Of a stretch of 18,746 bases of DNA, positions 15,719 through 18,746 are shown in pieces; positions within the stretch are counted from its first letter, which is position 1, and every line of letters starts with the position of its first letter. The notes beneath the pieces are model-generated. The model saw nothing but the letters and a program-made list of their open reading frames with translations. It made no database searches and was not told the origin of the DNA. Source of the stretch: Candidatus Gorgonimonas leptogorgiae. Its GTDB lineage: Bacteria > Pseudomonadota > Gammaproteobacteria > Pseudomonadales > Endozoicomonadaceae. Made by a program: the position numbers and the translations under genes. Location of the stretch: NCBI GenBank assembly GCA_929200515.1, contig CAKNAD010000022.1:1-18746 (forward strand), in the 5' to 3' direction.

Positions 15719-16153
15719 TTAAAAATCGTATTCTCCTTGCATTGAGGGTTGGTTGTTGTGCACAGGTTTATAATATTTGCGCTCTAATCTTTTTATTACT
15801 GGTGCTGAATTATAGTTTTGATGTCTAGGGTTCATTCTATTGGTGCTATCTAAATTATGGTTAGTTGTTGTGTTGAAGCCGTTATTCCTGATTTTTGCCA
15901 TAGTTAATTCTGTATCGCTTGATAAGTAATCAGGGCTATAATTGCTATTGTTTAATTGAGATGAATTAGATAGTTGAAAGTTAGAGAAAATTTTCTTTTT
16001 AAAATATCTTTTCTCATAACTAGCATGTTTAGATTTATATGGATGTCCTGAAAGTCGTCTATAGCTTTTATTTTTTTGTTTATTTTGTTTTGGTTCTGGT
16101 GGCTTCATTCCTGTAAATTCTTCATAAATAGTTTTGTAAATGTATTTGCTCAT
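15719..16153 (-). CDS. Small basic Asn/Ser/Tyr-rich protein, unknown function
   Basis: No family recognised. The 144 residues begin MSKYIYKTIYEEFTGMKPPE and continue with a strongly basic section (about 22-57, rich in Lys, Arg and Tyr) and then an Asn/Ser-rich, probably disordered part. No signal peptide, membrane helix or Cys. What makes it a likely real gene is a perfect ribosome site, GGAGG (minus strand, 16159-16163), five bases before the ATG. A TTG four codons upstream (16165) would read through that site and is rejected. It faces the J-domain gene, with 75 bases between the stops and no clear terminator. It could be a nucleic-acid-binding or secreted protein. Neither is shown by the sequence. 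Confidence 0.7.
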   Translation of the reverse strand: MSKYIYKTIYEEFTGMKPPEPKQNKQKNKSYRRLSGHPYKSKHASYEKRYFKKKIFSNFQLSNSSQLNNSNYSPDYLSSDTELTMAKIRNNGFNTTTNHNLDSTNRMNPRHQNYNSAPVIKRLERKYYKPVHNNQPSMQGEYDF

Positions 16154-16763
16154 ATTGGCCTCCAAATATTTGTAAATATATTTTTTGTATATATTGCCTT
16201 ATGCTAGTGTTTAGCGTTTGTTTGTTGTACGATTTTTAAACAAAGCTATCTAATTAAAATAAAATAGTTAAAAGTATATTTTAATAAATTATTATGTATA
16301 TCCTATTATAATGTTTTTTATAATATTAATGACCCTATTGTTATTGATATTATCCAATAATATTGCAAAGAATGTGAAGTTATAAATTTTATTTATTAGC
16401 TTAATTATTCGACTATTTGTTAATAAATAAATTAAATAATAAAATCATTACTATCAACTATACATCAAAAAATAAAAAAATAAAATATTATTATAGAATA
16501 ATATATACATTTTAAGATTTTTCTGTTTGTATTTGTTTGTAAATGTTAAAACATGGCATATTTTAATTTTTTATCTAAAAACTCTACCTAATAAAGCCTT
16601 TATAAAGATAAAATAAGTATTTTATAAGTGCTTGATCTATAAATAGTAATATATTGTAAATACTTTATTTATAAGATAACATTTAAAAATAAAAAAACAT
16701 CCCCAATATATAGTTAACATTTGAAATATTTGAATTTTTTGGTTTTTAATAAGGGTATATTTA
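16154..16763. other. Long very A+T-rich intergenic region before clpP
   Basis: About 600 bases with no credible gene on either strand. It must carry the leftward promoter for 15719-16153 and the promoter for clpP. Composition is extreme (long stretches of A and T, for example 16420-16500), so promoter matches cannot be trusted. I see no tRNA, no hairpin terminator and no copy of the dispersed element. tig (trigger factor), which often lies before clpP in Gammaproteobacteria, is not here. Confidence 0.6.
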
Positions 16764-17402
16764 ATGATTCACAATAGTCAAAATTCTGCTGGTAGCGTAA
16801 TAAATTCTAACTTAGTGCCTATAGTGGTGGAGCAGTCTTCTCGAGGAGAAAGATCTTACGATATATATTCTCGATTATTAAAAGAGCGGATTATTTTTAT
16901 CGTAGGACAAATAGAAGACCACATGGCTAATCTTATTGTAGCTCAATTACTGTTTTTAGAGTCAGAAAATCCAGATAAAGATATACATTTATATATAAAT
17001 TCTCCAGGAGGCTCAGTAACAGCTGGAATGTCAATTTATGATACAATGCAATTTATAAAGCCAGATGTCTCCACTATGTGCATAGGGCAAGCTGCTAGCA
17101 TGGGAGCTTTACTATTAGCTGGAGGTGCAAAAGATAAACGTTTTTGTCTTCCTCACTCTCGTGTTATGATACACCAGCCATTGGGTGGATTTCAAGGACA
17201 AGCATCAGATATTGAAATTCATGCGAAAGAGATTTTAGAAATAAGACACAGATTAAACCTAGTGCTTGCTAATCATACTGGTCAAAACTTAGATATTATC
17301 GAAAAAGATACAGATAGAGACAACTTTATGAACGCTAAAGAAGCTCTAGAATATGGTATAATTGATAAAGTAATGCATCACAGAGATAAGCTAAATAGCT
17401 AA
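16764..17402 (+). CDS. clpP: ATP-dependent Clp protease proteolytic subunit ClpP
   Basis: Serine peptidase that forms the double seven-membered chamber which degrades proteins fed in by ClpX or ClpA in the cytoplasm. The 212 residues are of usual length and include a short propeptide. The catalytic triad is intact: S112 in GQAASMGALLL, H137 in MIHQPLGG and D186 in KDTDRDNFM, matching E. coli S111, H136 and D185. Other signatures are LVPIVVEQSSRGERSYDIYSR, ERIIFIVGQI and YINSPGGSVTAGMSIYDTMQ. AAGGGT lies about eight bases before the ATG. clpX follows on the same strand, but 542 bases away and with a repeat element in between, so the two may be transcribed separately. Confidence 0.98.
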   Translation: MIHNSQNSAGSVINSNLVPIVVEQSSRGERSYDIYSRLLKERIIFIVGQIEDHMANLIVAQLLFLESENPDKDIHLYINSPGGSVTAGMSIYDTMQFIKPDVSTMCIGQAASMGALLLAGGAKDKRFCLPHSRVMIHQPLGGFQGQASDIEIHAKEILEIRHRLNLVLANHTGQNLDIIEKDTDRDNFMNAKEALEYGIIDKVMHHRDKLNS

Positions 17403-17414
17403 AATTAAAAGTAC

Positions 17415-17465
17415 GTATTATAGCCTAAGATTTAAAATAGTAAGTTTTTTGTTATAATACTTTTT
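17415..17465 (+). terminator. Possible terminator after clpP
   Basis: GTATTATA (17415-17422) pairs exactly with TATAATAC (17453-17460), followed at once by TTTTT (17461-17465). The loop is 30 bases long and the stem A+T-rich, so this is only a weak candidate. Confidence 0.3.
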
Positions 17466-17536
17466 AATAAGCTAATATATACCTCGAAATACAAAAGCAA
17501 CATCTACATTATTTGCCACGAGTTAAATCGTTTTGT

Positions 17537-17692
17537 TTATACATGTGGCGATTGAAAATGTCGATTTTAGCAAGTGATTATAAAAGCTTAGAAGGCTTGC
17601 TCTTCAAGGGCTATTAAAAAGGAAACTTAATCGCTAAATTAAACCTTTTTATTCAGCCTGAAGTTTAACATTTTCATCTGCCGTCTGTATAG
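17537..17692 (+). repeat. Copy C of the dispersed inverted-repeat (MITE-like) element, about 156 bp
   Basis: The left end TATACATGTGGCGATTGAAA (17539-17558) pairs with the right end, whose reverse complement from 17691 begins TATACAGACGGCAGATGAAA. The end block AGCAAGTGATTATAA (17569-17583) is the one shared with copies A and B. The core 17581-17621 matches 14171-14210 of copy B, and its hairpin GCTCT-tca-AGGGC (17599-17611) keeps pairing although one base differs. Compared with copy B it lacks about 55-60 bases between the left end and the core, and about 50 in the right half. AAAAAGG (17616-17622) can also pair with CCTTTTT (17644-17650), so most of the element can fold back on itself. Confidence 0.7.
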
Positions 17693-17944
17693 TTTAAAAT
17701 CCTGCATTTTTTTCTTCGAAGTATATAGAATCTTTTTTTTTAAATATTAATTATATGTTATATAATATGTATAATTACTAAGAAATATATACAAAAGTTA
17801 AAGATCACATTAATATGTGTAGTAATAGCTATTGCATATTATTTACAACCAAAATGGTTTGGCAGTCTTACTTATACATTCCAAATTCATTTTTATAAAT
17901 TATATAGTTTTATTTAAGTTTAGACTGTTAAATGGGGTAGACCA
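17693..17944. promoter_or_regulatory. Region between the repeat element and clpX
   Basis: About 250 A+T-rich bases that presumably hold the clpX promoter. The stretch TTATATGTTATATAATATG (17751-17769) contains -10-like TATAAT, but the match is not distinctive in this composition. No gene is supported: an open frame at 17744-17917 has no start codon. Confidence 0.3.
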
Positions 17945-18746
17945 ATGAGTCAAAATACTGGTACTAGAGATAGTAAAGATAAACTTCTACATTGTGCTTT
18001 TTGCGGAAAAAATCAAAATGAAGTGCAAAAGTTGATTGCAGGACCATCTGTTTTTATTTGTGATGAATGCATAGAGTTATGTAACGACATCCTACGAGAA
18101 GAAATGGGTGATAACTCCGATGAAAATAAAGAAAATAAACTGCCAACTCCAAAAGAAATTAACAGCACTCTTGATCAATACGTTATAGGGCAAGATGATG
18201 CAAAAAAAATCCTTTCTGTAGCTGTTTATAATCACTATAAACGCTTATATAACAGATCTAAAGGAGCTACTCCTACTAGTCTATCTACAGATGAATCACC
18301 TTCTAATACTTCTGATGACATAGAATTAGGAAAAAGCAATGTCCTTTTAATTGGATCTACCGGGTCAGGAAAAACCCTATTAGCTCAAACTTTAGCTAGG
18401 CTATTAAATGTTCCTTTTGCTATTGCAGATGCCACTACTTTAACAGAAGCAGGATATGTCGGCGAAGATGTAGAAAATATTATTCTTAAGTTATTACAGA
18501 AATGCGATTACAACCTCGAAAAGGCACAGCAAGGCATAGTATATATCGATGAAATAGACAAAATAGCACGAAAATCTGATAATCCTTCAATAACTCGCGA
18601 TGTTTCTGGTGAAGGAGTGCAACAAGCTTTACTAAAATTAATTGAAGGTACTATCGCATCTGTTCCCCCTCAAGGTGGTAGAAAACATCCTCAACAGGAG
18701 TTTTTACAAGTAGATACTTCTAATATTTTATTTATTTGTGGTGGAG
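17945..18746 (+). CDS. clpX: ATP-dependent Clp protease ATP-binding subunit ClpX (partial, 3' end outside window)
   Basis: AAA+ unfoldase that recognises tagged proteins and threads them into ClpP. The first 267 codons are present and the gene runs off the end of the window. Seen here: the N-terminal zinc-binding domain with C17, C20, C39 and C42; the Walker A GSTGSGKT (137-144); the pore loop GYVGED (170-175); and the Walker B VYIDEID (199-205). Between NHYKR and LGKSN there are about 19 more residues than in E. coli ClpX, Ser/Thr-rich (about 105-125). GGGG (17934-17937) lies about seven bases before the ATG. It is on the same strand as clpP but separated from it by 542 bases. Confidence 0.97.
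   Translation, partial: MSQNTGTRDSKDKLLHCAFCGKNQNEVQKLIAGPSVFICDECIELCNDILREEMGDNSDENKENKLPTPKEINSTLDQYVIGQDDAKKILSVAVYNHYKRLYNRSKGATPTSLSTDESPSNTSDDIELGKSNVLLIGSTGSGKTLLAQTLARLLNVPFAIADATTLTEAGYVGEDVENIILKLLQKCDYNLEKAQQGIVYIDEIDKIARKSDNPSITRDVSGEGVQQALLKLIEGTIASVPPQGGRKHPQQEFLQVDTSNILFICGG

Noticed and set aside
17744..17917. 57-codon open frame before clpX, rich in Ile, Tyr and Phe
   Set aside because: It contains no ATG, GTG or TTG start and no ribosome site. The composition is that of the background.
1..18746. tRNA, rRNA or riboswitch
   Set aside because: I looked in all gaps and saw no cloverleaf, rRNA-like block or known riboswitch core. A covariance search would settle this.

Overview
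The window is AT-rich DNA (roughly 30% G+C by eye) from a bacterium that looks like a host-associated gammaproteobacterium. The pointers are a Ysc-order type III secretion block (sctN-O-P-Q), a clpP/clpX pair with gammaproteobacterial-type proteins, a TonB receptor/YfiR/hybrid-kinase operon of a kind found in marine and symbiotic Gammaproteobacteria, and several proteins with eukaryote-interaction features. I cannot name the genus from sequence alone.

Layout. 1-60 holds the cut-off end of a dispersed inverted-repeat element, including a perfect 26-bp palindrome. 284-2248 encodes a KefB/YbaL-type cation:proton antiporter. 2437-6052 is a tight run of four type III secretion genes: ATPase (sctN), stalk coiled coil (sctO), a short needle-length regulator (sctP) and the cytoplasmic-ring protein (sctQ). 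sctQ carries a credible internal start for the short SctQ-C product. sctR, S, T and U do not follow. 6188-7174 (minus) is an unrecognised protein that could be an effector. 7462-12590 is an operon for a TonB-dependent outer-membrane receptor, a periplasmic YfiR (DUF4154) protein and a tripartite hybrid histidine kinase ending in an Hpt domain, closed by a probable terminator. 12764-13264 encodes a small membrane protein with LPSY and PPDY motifs and a two-helix hydrophobic hairpin. 13420-14055 encodes a LuxR/FixJ-type regulator whose receiver lacks the phospho-acceptor aspartate. 14068-14331 and 17537-17692 are two further copies of the dispersed element. 14537-15643 encodes a protein of about four degenerate repeats with a C-terminal J domain. 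15719-16153 (minus) encodes a small basic Asn/Tyr-rich protein. 16764-17402 is clpP. clpX starts at 17945 and runs off the end of the window.

How the parts may work together (inference). Part of a secretion machine lies next to up to four proteins that could be its substrates or act on the host: 6188-7174, 12764-13264, 14537-15643 and 15719-16153. A transmembrane phosphorelay that may sense a TonB-imported or surface ligand sits between them, with an atypical regulator beside it. ClpP and ClpX flank the other side. The region reads as a host-interaction segment. Its most unusual parts are the PY-motif membrane protein, the repeat/J-domain protein, the phosphorylation-incompetent regulator and the fold-back repeat family.
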